NCBI RefSeq assembly: GCF_005222845.1
Contig: NZ_STFZ01000034.1
Location: 124,001-188,000, forward strand
DNA: 64,000 nt
Reading direction: 5' to 3'
Source of the DNA: Rhizobium sp. FY34
GTDB taxonomy: Bacteria > Pseudomonadota > Alphaproteobacteria > Rhizobiales > Rhizobiaceae
A model generated the notes under the pieces. It searched no databases, was not told the origin of the DNA, and saw only the letters and a list, made by a program, of their open reading frames with translations. Shown here piece after piece: positions 34,394 through 44,406 of the stretch; the first letter of the stretch is position 1; the number at the start of each line of letters is the position of its first letter. The position numbers were made by a program, and so were the translations under genes.

Positions 34394-34442
34394 ACCCTCC
34401 CTTTCCCCTTGGGGAGACGGTGCCCGCAGGCGGATGAGGGGG
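34394..34442. repeat. RIME-like repeat, CCGCAGGCGGATGAGG subtype
   Basis: CCCTCCCTTTCCCCTTGGGGAG is followed by ACGGTGCCCGCAGGCGGATGAGGGG. It is a reverse-complement relative of the copy at 14101-14152. It lies in the 180-base gap before the FAD-linked oxidase gene. Confidence 0.65.
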
Positions 34443-34533
34443 CCACACGGGACAAAGGCGGAGGTGAATACGACAAGCATCTCCGCTGGTATCACATCAT
34501 TTAAGACGCGCATTGCCTCAAGGAGATAAGCCC

Positions 34534-35964
34534 ATGGATATCCGCAGCCCCTCCTCCGATCTTCTGGCCCGCTTTGCGGCACTGGTTGGTGATGCCAATG
34601 TGGTGACGGATCCCGCAGAGATTGCGCCGCGACTGGTGGAAAACCGCGGGCTTTACCGCGGCATGTCACCAATGGTGATCAAGCCGGCCTCCACGCAGGA
34701 AGTCTCGGCCATCCTGAAGCTTGCGACGGAAACCGGAACGCCGGTCGTGCCGCAGACCGGCAATACCGGGCTGGTGGGCGGTCAGACACCGAGCGAAGAC
34801 GGCACGGCGATCATCCTGTCGCTGGAGCGGATGAACAGGATCCGCGACGTGGACCCGCTCGCCAATGTCATGGTTGTCGATGGCGGCTGCATTCTGGCCG
34901 ATGTGCAGAAAGCGGCGGAAAACGTCAACCGCCTGTTTCCGCTATCGCTGGGTTCGGAAGGTTCCTGCCGCATCGGCGGCAACCTGTCGACCAATGCCGG
35001 CGGCACGGCGGTTCTGGCCTATGGCAATATGCGCCAGCTGTGCCTTGGCCTGGAAGTGGTGCTGCCGACGGGCGAGATCTGGGATGGGCTGCGCCGCCTG
35101 AAGAAGGACAATACCGGCTATGACCTGCGCGACCTGTTCATCGGCGCCGAAGGCACCCTGGGTGTGATTACCGGCGCCGTACTGAAACTGTTTCCGCAGC
35201 CGGCCGGCCATCAGGTGGCGTTTGTCGGGCTTTCTTCGCCGCAAAAGGCGCTGCAGCTGTTTGAAAAGGCCTCCAATCTTTGCGCCAATGCGCTGACCGG
35301 TTTCGAGCTGATGCCGCGCATCGGCATCGAGTTCACCGCAAGACACATAGCCAATGTGCGCGATCCCCTGCCCTCGGCCCATGACTGGTATGTGCTGATC
35401 GACATTTCGACCAGTGATTCGGCCGAAACCGCCGAAACCATGGTGACGACGCTTCTGGAACAGGGGCTGGAGGACGGCCTGATCGAGGATGCAGTGATTG
35501 CCACCTCCGTTGCCCAGCAGAAGGCGCTGTGGCACATGCGCGAAAGCATGTCGGACGCGCAAAAGCCGGAGGGCGGCTCGATCAAGCACGATGTGTCCGT
35601 GCCGGTCTCGAAGATCCCCTCCTTCATGGCAGAGGCGGAAAAGGGCGTTATGGCCGCCATGCCCGGCGCACGTATCTGCGCCTTCGGGCATCTGGGAGAC
35701 GGCAATATCCACTACAACATCTCGCAGCCGGTGGGTGCGGACAAGGCAGAGTTCCTCGGTCGCTGGCGGGAGATGAACGCGATCGTGCACGGGATCGTCA
35801 TGGCCGCCGGCGGCTCGATTTCCGCCGAGCATGGCATCGGCCAGCTGAAGCGCGACGAACTGGCGGCGATCCGCTCCGAAATCGAGATCGACCTGATGCG
35901 CCGCATCAAGCGGGCCTTCGACCCGGCCGGAATCATGAACCCCGGCAAGGTCATCAGCGTCTAA
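34534..35964 (+). CDS. FAD-binding oxidoreductase (D-2-hydroxyacid dehydrogenase, GlcD/D2HGDH type)
   Basis: 476 residues with a PCMH-type FAD domain (Pro-Gln-Thr-Gly-Asn-Thr-Gly-Leu-Val-Gly-Gly near 70-80; Thr-Asn-Ala-Gly-Gly near 152) and a FAD-oxidase C domain with His-Leu-Gly-Asp-Gly-Asn-Ile-His near 386-393 and Glu-His-Gly-Ile-Gly near 430. Such enzymes oxidise D-lactate, glycolate or D-2-hydroxyglutarate and pass electrons to quinone or ETF. The specific substrate is not deducible. AAGGAG precedes the ATG at 34534. Confidence 0.9.
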   Translation: MDIRSPSSDLLARFAALVGDANVVTDPAEIAPRLVENRGLYRGMSPMVIKPASTQEVSAILKLATETGTPVVPQTGNTGLVGGQTPSEDGTAIILSLERMNRIRDVDPLANVMVVDGGCILADVQKAAENVNRLFPLSLGSEGSCRIGGNLSTNAGGTAVLAYGNMRQLCLGLEVVLPTGEIWDGLRRLKKDNTGYDLRDLFIGAEGTLGVITGAVLKLFPQPAGHQVAFVGLSSPQKALQLFEKASNLCANALTGFELMPRIGIEFTARHIANVRDPLPSAHDWYVLIDISTSDSAETAETMVTTLLEQGLEDGLIEDAVIATSVAQQKALWHMRESMSDAQKPEGGSIKHDVSVPVSKIPSFMAEAEKGVMAAMPGARICAFGHLGDGNIHYNISQPVGADKAEFLGRWREMNAIVHGIVMAAGGSISAEHGIGQLKRDELAAIRSEIEIDLMRRIKRAFDPAGIMNPGKVISV

Positions 35965-35977
35965 TCGGAATGATTTA

Positions 35978-38275
35978 TTACGTCTGCGACGCCGCTTCGA
36001 GAAGGTCGGCGCTGATACCGACCGAGTTCGAATCGCCTGTCAGGATCGACAGTGCCGATGAACTGCCGTCGGTTTGCTGCAGATCATACATGACCGTAAA
36101 TCTGTTGACGGTGTCAGAAACCTTTTCCGGGTCCGTCAGGTCCTCAAGCGGCATGTATTTTTCAACCAGTGCTGCCTGTTTGTCGACATCCAGATTGCTG
36201 AATGTATCGGGCAGCTGGTAGGTGATGCGGAAGAATTCCAGAAGCGCTGAATCGGCCAATATGTCATAGGCACTGGTGATGGAGGAGGACATGCGCTCGA
36301 AATAGAGCGCCAGACGCACGCCCTGGTTCTCCTCGCCCGCCGTCTCTTCCAGGCTCTGGCGGGTATATTTGTTCTCCGTCTCAATCAGCTTGCCGCGTGA
36401 CTGGATACCGGTATTGAACTCGTCGGTCAGCTGGCCTTTCGCATTGAAATTGAAGGTGCCGAGAATTTCCGCCCAGACCGTATCAGGCTGCTTGTTGACG
36501 AAGCTGTTTTCGTCGGACAGATCCGATGAGAAGATCTGCTTCAGGAAGTCGTCATCGACGCTTTTCGGGTCAACGCCGTAAGAGGTCAGGAGCACGTTGA
36601 CCAGCCGGTCGTCACTGACGAACTCGGCCGCCGTCTGGATGGACATCATCTTGTCGGAATAATAGGAAACCTCTTTGTCGGCCTCCGTGCGCGCCGTCGC
36701 TGCGGCATCTTCATCGAGGAAGCGCGTCTTCTGGACGATGTAATCCGATCCGATAGCGGTGATCGTTCCCTGCGACTGGGCGGTGAGCGGTGTGCCGACC
36801 TTGCCTTCCGGTGTGAAGTTGAAGGACTTGGCGAGCGTCAGATACCGATCATCCTTCAACGTATAGACAAAGCTCTTGGGATCATCCAGATCGCTCGTCA
36901 GCACACGCTTAATCGTATAGGCGGAGACCTCGTCCGGATCGAGCCCGACCGCCTTCAGCGCAAACTGATAGACATCCTTGTTCGCCATGAATTCATCGAC
37001 GGAATCCACTTCGACAATCGCGGTCTTGTAGAGACTGATCGCCTTTTCGTCTGCTGCGTCCTGCTCGTCATTGTAGCGGCTGGCGTAAAGGTTTGCCGTT
37101 TGGCTGCTCTGCGTGGTGTTCTGGGCGGAACCGACCGCCACGCTGCCATCCGTGTTGAAATTGAAGTCATTGGCCAGTTCCAGATATTGCGGATTGGCAC
37201 CGGAATATTTGTTGGCATAGCTATTAGGGTCGCTGAGATCGCTGGTCAGGATCTGCTCAAGCGTCGCGCGCACGACGGTGGCACCGGTCAAACCATAGGC
37301 GGTGCGCAGATAGTTGTAGCTACGAGAATCATTGAGCAGGTCATTGACATCGTCTGCCGTGGCAACTTTTTGCTGGAAGTAGGCCGTCTCGCTCAATGCC
37401 GTTGCAGACGACACACGGTCCTGCTGGCTGAGATAGAGGCTGTTGACGACTGCCTTCTGGTCAGCCGTCTGGGCGCCGGTCGCCGGCGCCGTAAAATCGG
37501 CATTGAAGCTGAAGGCATCGGCCATGTGATAGTATTTCTCGATACCGGAAAGCTGCGTCTGATAGCCTGCGATTTCCGCCTCGATGGCCGCCTTGTCGGC
37601 GGCCGCCGCCGCGGCAAGCCGCGTTTCGGCATCGGTAATCTGCGTGTTCAGCGCGTCGCGCTGGGGACCCATTGTCTGGTTGATATAGCTTGTCGGATCG
37701 CTGGTATCGCTGGACAGGACACCGCGCAGGATAGAGCGGGAATAATAGTTCTTGTCGATGTCGTAGGAGGTCAGCAGGTAATCGAGCGTGCGGTCATTGT
37801 TGAGCAGGTCGTCAACCGTGTCCACCTCGTTCATCATGGCATTGAAGTAATTGGTCTCGGTGGTGACCGAATTGCCTTCGCTGACCATGGTGCTGGAATA
37901 GAGATCCACCATGGAATCGGTCTGCGTCGAAGACTGGGCGGTCGTCTCCGGCGGCGAAAAATTGAAGGCGCTGGCAAATTCCCGGTAACGGTCGTCGGTC
38001 AGCTTGTTGGCAAAGCTCTCTTCATCATTGAGGTCGCTTTCCAGCACATCACGCATGAAGGCCTCGGCATAGGTCATGTCCTCCAGACCATGGGCCTTCA
38101 TCGCATAGGAATAGAGACGGTAATCGCCGAGAAACTCATCGACTGAAGTGACCTTGCCAATGTTCTCATTGTAATAGGCCGTCTCGCGCGAGACGTCGGC
38201 CTGCTGCGAGGTGCGCTTCATGCTCGCCGGCATATCGCGGCTGACAAGGTCGTAACTGAGATAGGTCGATACCAT
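35978..38275 (-). CDS. DUF1217 protein with six tandem repeats
   Basis: 765 residues without a signal peptide or membrane span. Six ~75-residue units occur at about 31-108, 140-258, 296-375, 411-488, 534-611 and 653-732. Each has a Tyr-Tyr/Tyr-Phe start, a Val-Asp-x-Phe-Leu-like helix, a Ser-Asp-Leu-x-Asp-x-x-Ser-Phe/Tyr motif and most end in Phe-Asn-Phe. Unit 2 carries a 40-residue coiled-coil-like insertion (202-246); unit 6 is diverged. DUF1217 genes are often near flagellar genes in rhizobia, but there is no flagellar gene beside this one. ATG at 38275 is preferred over an upstream in-frame extension. Confidence 0.88.
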   Translation of the reverse strand: MVSTYLSYDLVSRDMPASMKRTSQQADVSRETAYYNENIGKVTSVDEFLGDYRLYSYAMKAHGLEDMTYAEAFMRDVLESDLNDEESFANKLTDDRYREFASAFNFSPPETTAQSSTQTDSMVDLYSSTMVSEGNSVTTETNYFNAMMNEVDTVDDLLNNDRTLDYLLTSYDIDKNYYSRSILRGVLSSDTSDPTSYINQTMGPQRDALNTQITDAETRLAAAAAADKAAIEAEIAGYQTQLSGIEKYYHMADAFSFNADFTAPATGAQTADQKAVVNSLYLSQQDRVSSATALSETAYFQQKVATADDVNDLLNDSRSYNYLRTAYGLTGATVVRATLEQILTSDLSDPNSYANKYSGANPQYLELANDFNFNTDGSVAVGSAQNTTQSSQTANLYASRYNDEQDAADEKAISLYKTAIVEVDSVDEFMANKDVYQFALKAVGLDPDEVSAYTIKRVLTSDLDDPKSFVYTLKDDRYLTLAKSFNFTPEGKVGTPLTAQSQGTITAIGSDYIVQKTRFLDEDAAATARTEADKEVSYYSDKMMSIQTAAEFVSDDRLVNVLLTSYGVDPKSVDDDFLKQIFSSDLSDENSFVNKQPDTVWAEILGTFNFNAKGQLTDEFNTGIQSRGKLIETENKYTRQSLEETAGEENQGVRLALYFERMSSSITSAYDILADSALLEFFRITYQLPDTFSNLDVDKQAALVEKYMPLEDLTDPEKVSDTVNRFTVMYDLQQTDGSSSALSILTGDSNSVGISADLLEAASQT

Positions 38276-38610
38276 TTCGGAGGCCTCTTGTTCTCCTCGG
38301 CGCGAATATGTGCACCCGAACAATACATAAGGAAACTTAAAGAATTGCTGTTCCAGCTTTTCACCTTGGCCTTGCCCGGACCTGTCCTTGAGGCGATTTG
38401 TGTTTTGCCTCAGCACATTCCCGTCCCGGTTTACCCCTTGGAAACCCTGCCTTATCTGGATTCGCTAACCATTGGAGGACGGTAGAATTTCTTAACCGCG
38501 ATTTTTAAGCGGTTCTGGAAAGGGCCGCCCTATCCTCCAGTCATCAGAGGACAAAAGTCCCGGGAGAAGACCGGCAACGGCTCTCAGGTAAAACAAGGGT
38601 AGCATTCGAG
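38276..38610. other. Divergent promoter region of DUF1217 and DUF6101 genes
   Basis: This 335-base gap separates two divergent genes and should hold both promoters. It has an AT-rich stretch near 38320-38350 and a small inverted repeat, AACCGC (38494-38499) with GCGGTT (38509-38514). No small gene or clear promoter boxes seen. Confidence 0.45.
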
Positions 38611-39177
38611 ATGACAAATACGGTTCTGAAACCCTCATGGGCAGGTGCAACGCTACGGCTCGACCCGACGCGTTTTCCCCAACAGTTCACGTACGGGCTG
38701 CATGACGCCGCCGGCGATGTCACCATCACCATCGACGAACGGGGCGCCGTACTTCGCAAAATCCTGCCCGGCAGCGGACTTCCGCTTTCCTTCGCGCTGC
38801 CGGCGCGCGCATTCAAGGGCGTCGCAGCCCGTGCCATCGACCACGGCAATGGCGAGGTCACGGTGACGCTGGAACTGCATCACGAGGATGCGGATCTGTG
38901 CATTCCGCTGCTGGTGGCCCATGATCTCTGCGATATCGCAGCCGACTGGCGCAGCTGGTCGGAAGCCTTTCACATTCCCATGCTGATGGTGGAAGCCGAT
39001 GGCGTGGCACGACCGCTGGAAAACCATCTGGGTGATATCCGCACCCATGCAGCCAAGCCGCGCCGCCGCCATTCCTATTTCGCCGCCCGCCGCCCGCGCT
39101 TCCTCGTTCGCCGCACCACCGGCAGCCTGGGCGTTGCCATGAAGATCGAAGGCAAGGAAATCATCGCGCGCCGCTGA
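38611..39177 (+). CDS. DUF6101 family protein
   Basis: 188 residues, soluble, starting Met-Thr-Asn-Thr-Val-Leu-Lys-Pro. The sequence has the DUF6101 pattern common in Rhizobiales: Leu-Arg-Leu-Asp-Pro near the N-terminus, Ile-Asp-Glu-Arg-Gly-Ala-Val, a middle Leu-Glu-Leu-His-His-Glu-Asp, and a basic C-terminal third rich in Arg (Lys-Pro-Arg-Arg-Arg-His), which might bind nucleic acid. Role unknown. It ends ahead of a strong hairpin shared with convergent ubiA. Confidence 0.82.
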   Translation: MTNTVLKPSWAGATLRLDPTRFPQQFTYGLHDAAGDVTITIDERGAVLRKILPGSGLPLSFALPARAFKGVAARAIDHGNGEVTVTLELHHEDADLCIPLLVAHDLCDIAADWRSWSEAFHIPMLMVEADGVARPLENHLGDIRTHAAKPRRRHSYFAARRPRFLVRRTTGSLGVAMKIEGKEIIARR

Positions 39178-39207
39178 TATCCGCCCTCCCCAAAGACAAG
39201 ACCTCCC

Positions 39208-39248
39208 AACAGAGAAGGCCCGGTCACCACGACCGGGCCTTCTCTGTT
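39208..39248. terminator. Convergent terminator between the DUF6101 gene and ubiA
   Basis: The 18 bases at 39208-39225 (AACAGAGAAGGCCCGGTC) pair perfectly with 39231-39248 around ACCAC. There is no long T-run, but the arm end is U-rich in both directions, and it sits between two convergent stops. Confidence 0.85.
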
Positions 39249-39270
39249 GATGGGCCAAGGCTGATAGAGT

Positions 39271-40224
39271 TCAGACCAGAAGCGAGGCGATGAGACCGGC
39301 AAACACGACGAGACCGACGCGGCTGTTGAACTTGAACAGCACCAGGCACTGGTCGGGATTGTCGATATCGAGGATGAGGATCTGCCAGGCAAACATGACG
39401 CCGGCGATCAGCAGCCCGATATAGGCAAGGAAGCCGGCGCCTGCGGCAAGAAATGCCAGGAGAAAGCACAGCATGGCCAGACCATAGAGAAGGATCAGCC
39501 AGATCTTGGTGTTGTGCGCAAACAGGCGCGCGGTGGAACGCACGCCGACCAACGCGTCATCCTCCTTGTCCTGGTGGGCATAGATCGTGTCATAGCCGAT
39601 AGTCCAGAGAATGGCGGCCAGATAGAGAAAGATCGCCGCCCAGCCGAGATTGCCGAACACGCCGGCCCAGCCCATCAGCGCGCCCCAGGAAAAGGCAAGG
39701 CCGAGGAAGAATTGCGGCCAATCGGTAAAACGCTTGGCAAAGGGATAGATGGCAACGACACCAAGCGAGGCAAAGCCCAGCCAGATTGCAAACGTGTTGA
39801 ACTGCAGGAGTACGACGAGCCCGGCCAGCGCCTGCAACACCAGAAAGATCTTCGCCTGCAGCCGCGTGACACGGCCCGACGGAAGCGGTCGCGAACGGGT
39901 GCGCGCCACTTCCATATCGATCTTGTGATCGACAAGATCATTATAGGTGCAGCCGGCCCCGCGCATGGCCACGGCACCGGCAAAAAACAGCACAAGATGC
40001 AGTACCAGCATGGGCAGAGAATAGCCGGCCTGCAGCGCGCCATCGGCATCGGCGGCCAGCGCCACCGACCAGAAACACGGCCACATCAACAGTTGCCAGC
40101 CGATCGGCCGGTCCCAGCGGGCCAGCTGCGCATAGGGCCAGAGCGGGCGCGGCAGGATCCGGTAGACGAAATTATCGGAGGGTGCGTCGGCCACGCGGCC
40201 GTGAATATCCTTGGGCATCATCAT
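39271..40224 (-). CDS. ubiA: 4-hydroxybenzoate octaprenyltransferase
   Basis: 317 residues, about eight transmembrane segments. It carries both prenyl-diphosphate/Mg motifs: Asn-Asp-Leu-Val-Asp-His-Lys-Ile-Asp (near 105-113) and Tyr-Asp-Thr-Ile-Tyr-Ala-His-Gln-Asp (near 225-233). It joins a polyprenyl chain to 4-hydroxybenzoate in ubiquinone synthesis; the chain is made by the polyprenyl synthase at 60904. Three consecutive Met codons exist at 40224, 40221 and 40218; the first is used and the upstream in-frame extension rejected as nonconserved. Confidence 0.93.
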   Translation of the reverse strand: MMMPKDIHGRVADAPSDNFVYRILPRPLWPYAQLARWDRPIGWQLLMWPCFWSVALAADADGALQAGYSLPMLVLHLVLFFAGAVAMRGAGCTYNDLVDHKIDMEVARTRSRPLPSGRVTRLQAKIFLVLQALAGLVVLLQFNTFAIWLGFASLGVVAIYPFAKRFTDWPQFFLGLAFSWGALMGWAGVFGNLGWAAIFLYLAAILWTIGYDTIYAHQDKEDDALVGVRSTARLFAHNTKIWLILLYGLAMLCFLLAFLAAGAGFLAYIGLLIAGVMFAWQILILDIDNPDQCLVLFKFNSRVGLVVFAGLIASLLV

Positions 40225-40318
40225 GGTGCCAAGTTCTAAAAGCTTTGCCGGTAAATGCAATGCGGCGTGACAGGCAGAGATGCCTTGGAGGCTCTGCCAA
40301 AACGCTTCAATACGACGC

Positions 40319-40399
40319 ACCCCCCTCTGTCCTGCCGGGCTACCGGGGTTGAGCCACGGGTCTCAACCCGTCCTTCGGACCCCCTCAAGGGGGGAGATC
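40319..40399. repeat. RIME-like repeat with an internal hairpin insertion
   Basis: The left arm CCCCCTCTGTCCTGCCGGGC and the right part CCCCCTCAAGGGGGGAGAT match other copies, but 40 bases at 40341-40380 replace the usual ATCTC junction. The inserted piece has its own inverted repeats: GGGTTGAG with CTCAACCC, and an alternative ACGGGT with ACCCGT. It lies in the 307-base gap between ubiA and tex; the rest of that gap holds nothing I can identify. Confidence 0.75.
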
Positions 40400-40531
40400 G
40401 GCCAGACGCGCCAGCCTCCCACCCAGCCCCCTGGTCTAGTCATAACCAAGACCAGATTTTTTGCTTATGGCGGGGCAGTGTGCAGGGCAGAGGGGGGTAA
40501 GGCCGCCTAAAGATGCCGGCAGTGCAAACTG

Positions 40532-42847
40532 TCAGCGTTTCTTCATGGCTTCGGCCAGTGCCGCGCCCAGCCCGCCCATCTGCGGCGCTTCGGGCTTGGG
40601 TGGCTTGGCATTGGCGTGGCGCATGGCGTTGCCGGCACCACCCTTGTCGCGCATCGAAGGCGCTTCGGCCTCGCCGCCATCCTTGCGCATGGTGAGCGCG
40701 ATGCGCTTGCGCTTCACATCCACTTCCACGACGCGCACCTTCACCACATCGCCGGCTTTCACCACTTCATGCGGATCTTTGACAAAACGATCGGCCAATT
40801 GCGAGACATGCACGAGGCCATCCTGATGCACACCGATATCGACGAAGGCGCCGAAGGCGGCAACGTTGGTGACCGTGCCTTCCAGCATCATGCCGGGCTT
40901 CAGATCGGTAATTTCATCCACCCCCTCGGCAAAGGTCGCCGTCTTGAAGCTCGGGCGCGGATCGCGACCCGGCTTTTCCAGCTCGGCCAGAATGTCCTTC
41001 ACCGTTGGCAGGCCGAAAGTTTCATCGATGAACTGGCGCGGATCGAGCTGTTTCAGGGCAGCGCTATCGCCCATCAGCGAGCGCAGGTCACGCCCGCAGG
41101 CCGCAACGATTTTCTTTGCCACACCATAGGCTTCCGGGTGAACGGCGGAGGCATCCAGTGGCTCCTTGCCGTTCGGAATGCGCAAGAAGCCAGCGCATTG
41201 CTCGAAGGTGCGCGCGCCCAGCCGCGGCACTTTCAGCAGTTCCTTGCGGCTGGCAAAGGGTCCGTTCTGGTCGCGGTGAACGACGATGGCATCGGCAATC
41301 GCGCGGCTGAGACCCGCCACACGCGCCAGAAGCGGCGAGGATGCGGTGTTTAAATCGACGCCCACGGCATTCACCGCATCTTCCACCACGGCATCCAGCG
41401 AGCGCGACAGGCGGCCCTGATCCACATCATGCTGGTACTGGCCAACGCCGATGGATTTCGGCTCGATCTTGACGAGTTCGGCCAGTGGGTCCTGCAGGCG
41501 TCGTGCAATCGACACGGCACCGCGCAGCGATACATCGAGATTGGGGAATTCCAGCGCGGCCAGTTCCGAGGCCGAATAGACCGAAGCACCGGCCTCCGAC
41601 ACGATGACCTTGGTGGGCTTCTTCGTGGTTGCCGGAAGCTGCGCCAGCATGTCGGCCACCAGCTTTTCCGTCTCGCGGCTGCCCGTGCCATTGCCGATCG
41701 AGATGAGATCGACATTATGCTTGCGGATGAGGCTGGCAAGCTCTGCCTGCGTGCCGCGAATATCGTTCCTCGGCGGGAAAGGATAGACAGTCGTTGTTTC
41801 AAGCACCTTACCGGTGCCATCGACAAGCGCCACCTTGACGCCGGTGCGGATGCCCGGATCAAGCCCCATCGTGGCGCGCGAGCCGGCAGGAGCTGCCAAA
41901 AGCAGATCCTTCAGATTGCGGGCAAAGACGCGGATCGCCTCTTCTTCCGAACGTTCGCGCAGTTCGCGCATCAGATCAAGCGACAGAGACATGGAGAGTT
42001 TTACCCGCCAGGTCCAGCCGGCAACCTCCATCAGCCAACGGTCGGCCGGGCCCTTGTCGCCAATCTGGAAGGCTCCGGCAATCATCCGCTGCACCGGCTT
42101 GATCGGGGAGGCATCATCCTGGTCCACCTCGATGGTGAGGCTGAGCATTTCCTCGTTCCAGCCGCGCAGCATGGCAAGCGCCCGGTGGCCGGGTGTGGTG
42201 GACCAGCGTTCGGTATGATCGAAATAATCGGAGAATTTGGCGCCGGCCTCCTGCTTGCCGTCCACCAGTTTGGCCTTCAGCATGGCCTTGTCGCGCATAT
42301 GCTGGCGAAGCCGCCCGAGAAGATCGGCGTTTTCGGTGATGGTTTCGGCAATGATATCGCGTGCGCCTTCAAGCGCTGCCTTCACATCCGCAACGTCTGC
42401 CGACAGATAGGCTTGCGCCAGCACTGCCGGATCGGCGGCACGGGCGGCCCAGATGGCCTCCGCCAGGGGTCCGAGACCACGTTCGCGTGCAATTTCCGCC
42501 TTGGTGCGGCGCTTGGGCTTATAGGGCAGATAAAGATCTTCAAGCTCGGCCTTGGTGACCGCGCGGGCGATCTTCAGCGACAGCTCGTCGGTCATCTTGC
42601 CCTGGCCGGCAATGCTATCGACAATCGAGGAGCGCCGCGCTTCCAGCTCGCGCAGATAGACGAGACGCTCTGCCAGATTGCGCAGCTGCGTATCATCCAG
42701 CCCGCCGGTGACTTCCTTGCGGTAGCGCGCGATGAAGGGCACGGTCGAGCCCTCGTCCAGAAGCCCGATCGCAGCCACGGCCTGATCCGGCCTTGCATTG
42801 ATCTCCTGGGCGATGGTTGCGGCGATGGAACGAAGGTCGGCGGCCAT
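40532..42847 (-). CDS. tex: Tex family RNA-binding transcription accessory protein
   Basis: 771 residues in Tex order: N-terminal helical region ([10 protein letters not shown] near 40), a YqgF-like RNase H fold (Gly-Leu-Asp-Pro-Gly-Ile-Arg-Thr-Gly near 330), helix-hairpin-helix motifs (near 510-560), and a C-terminal S1 RNA-binding domain (about 660-735), then an Ala/Pro-rich tail. Tex binds nucleic acid and affects transcription and virulence genes in several bacteria. ATG at 42847 gives the normal N-terminus with AGAGAAG at a good distance; ATG at 42853 is also possible. Confidence 0.93.
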   Translation of the reverse strand: MAADLRSIAATIAQEINARPDQAVAAIGLLDEGSTVPFIARYRKEVTGGLDDTQLRNLAERLVYLRELEARRSSIVDSIAGQGKMTDELSLKIARAVTKAELEDLYLPYKPKRRTKAEIARERGLGPLAEAIWAARAADPAVLAQAYLSADVADVKAALEGARDIIAETITENADLLGRLRQHMRDKAMLKAKLVDGKQEAGAKFSDYFDHTERWSTTPGHRALAMLRGWNEEMLSLTIEVDQDDASPIKPVQRMIAGAFQIGDKGPADRWLMEVAGWTWRVKLSMSLSLDLMRELRERSEEEAIRVFARNLKDLLLAAPAGSRATMGLDPGIRTGVKVALVDGTGKVLETTTVYPFPPRNDIRGTQAELASLIRKHNVDLISIGNGTGSRETEKLVADMLAQLPATTKKPTKVIVSEAGASVYSASELAALEFPNLDVSLRGAVSIARRLQDPLAELVKIEPKSIGVGQYQHDVDQGRLSRSLDAVVEDAVNAVGVDLNTASSPLLARVAGLSRAIADAIVVHRDQNGPFASRKELLKVPRLGARTFEQCAGFLRIPNGKEPLDASAVHPEAYGVAKKIVAACGRDLRSLMGDSAALKQLDPRQFIDETFGLPTVKDILAELEKPGRDPRPSFKTATFAEGVDEITDLKPGMMLEGTVTNVAAFGAFVDIGVHQDGLVHVSQLADRFVKDPHEVVKAGDVVKVRVVEVDVKRKRIALTMRKDGGEAEAPSMRDKGGAGNAMRHANAKPPKPEAPQMGGLGAALAEAMKKR

Positions 42848-43021
42848 ATGCATCTTCTCTTGTGTTGTTTGGCGCGACCATAGCGTCAGATCGTGGCAAG
42901 GCAACGTCGCGAAAGGCGATTCCACAGGAAGCGAGCAGCCTTTGCACGCGCCAAGCCTTGACCTTTGCCCCCTCTCGCCTTAACCGCGCAGGCTTATCCT
43001 TGACCTTTTAAGGGGGTGATA

Positions 43022-44293
43022 GTGAAGGTTCTTCTGATCGGATCCGGTGGCCGCGAGCATGCGCTGGCCTGGAAACTTGCGCAGTCTCCTCTGCTGACCC
43101 GGCTTTACGCCGCGCCGGGCAATCCCGGCATTGCAGAAGTGGCCGAACTCGTTTCGCTTACCGTCGAGGATCATGCAGCCGTCATCGCCTTTTGCCGCGA
43201 GATGCACATCGACTTCATTATCGTTGGGCCGGAAGCGCCGCTGGTGGCCGGCCTTGCCGATGACCTGCGCGATGCGGGCTTTGTCGTGTTCGGTCCGTCC
43301 AAGGCTGCTGCCCAGCTGGAAGGCTCCAAGGGCTTCACCAAGGATATCTGCGCCCGCTATAATATCCCGACCGGTGCCTATCAGCGCTTTACCAGCGCCG
43401 AACCGGCCAAGGCCTATATCCGTGAACAGGGCGCGCCGATTGTGGTGAAGGCCGACGGGCTTGCCGCCGGCAAGGGCGTGACGGTGGCGATGAGCGTGGA
43501 CGAGGCGCTTGCCGCCGTCGATGACTGCTTTGCCGGTGCGTTTGGGCAGGCGGGCGCTGAAGTGGTGGTGGAAGCCTATCTGGATGGCGAGGAGGCCAGC
43601 TTCTTCTGCCTGTCCGATGGCAAGACGGCGCTGGCGCTGGCCACCGCGCAGGACCACAAACGTGTGGGTGATGGCGATACCGGCCCCAATACCGGCGGCA
43701 TGGGCGCCTATTCGCCGGCACCGGTGATGACGCCCCAAATGGTTCAACGCACCATGGACGAGATCATCCAGCCGACGATTTCCGGCATGGCCGAGAGCGG
43801 CTATCCATTTACCGGCGTGTTCTTTGCCGGTCTGATGGTGACGGCCAAGGGACCGGAACTGATTGAATATAATGTGCGGTTCGGCGATCCGGAAACCCAG
43901 GTGCTGATGATGCGGCTGAAAAGCGATCTCCTGCCCATTCTGTATGCCGCTGCCACCGGCACGCTGAGCGAGGTGACGGCAGACTGGCATGAGGACGTGG
44001 CGCTGACGGTGGTCATGGCCTCGAAGGGCTATCCGGCGGCATACGAGAAAAACACGCCGATCGATCATCTGCCGCCGGCAACCGATGGCGCCAAGGTGTT
44101 TCACGCCGGCACGGCGCTGAAGGACGGACAACTGGTTGCCAGTGGCGGGCGCGTGTTGAACCTGACGGCGAGTGGCAAGACGGTGGCTGAAGCGCAGGCG
44201 CGCGCCTATGCGCTGGTCGATCAGGTCAAATGGGACAATGGCTTTTGCCGCCGCGATATTGGCTGGCAGGCGATCCAGCGCGACAAGCAATAG
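43022..44293 (+). CDS. purD: Phosphoribosylamine-glycine ligase
   Basis: The 423-residue ATP-grasp enzyme makes glycinamide ribonucleotide in the second step of purine synthesis. The N-terminal [14 protein letters not shown] is exact for PurD, and [13 protein letters not shown] and Asn-Val-Arg-Phe-Gly-Asp-Pro-Glu follow. The start is GTG at 43022, five bases after AGGGGG (43011-43016); the GTG at 43016 overlaps that site and is rejected. It is divergent from tex. Confidence 0.96.
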   Translation: MKVLLIGSGGREHALAWKLAQSPLLTRLYAAPGNPGIAEVAELVSLTVEDHAAVIAFCREMHIDFIIVGPEAPLVAGLADDLRDAGFVVFGPSKAAAQLEGSKGFTKDICARYNIPTGAYQRFTSAEPAKAYIREQGAPIVVKADGLAAGKGVTVAMSVDEALAAVDDCFAGAFGQAGAEVVVEAYLDGEEASFFCLSDGKTALALATAQDHKRVGDGDTGPNTGGMGAYSPAPVMTPQMVQRTMDEIIQPTISGMAESGYPFTGVFFAGLMVTAKGPELIEYNVRFGDPETQVLMMRLKSDLLPILYAAATGTLSEVTADWHEDVALTVVMASKGYPAAYEKNTPIDHLPPATDGAKVFHAGTALKDGQLVASGGRVLNLTASGKTVAEAQARAYALVDQVKWDNGFCRRDIGWQAIQRDKQ

Positions 44294-44406
44294 AAGATCT
44301 TCATTGGTGATGATCTTTCCTTTAACCGCGCATTAACCAGGTCTTCTGACCGGTTGGAAAGGAAGACCGGTTACCATTCCCGCAGTTCACACTGGGGAAT
44401 GGACCG

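Noticed and set aside
36020..36040. GTTCGAATC resembling a tRNA T-arm
   Set aside because: It lies inside the DUF1217 coding region and no cloverleaf can be built around it; no tRNA or rRNA gene was found anywhere in the window.
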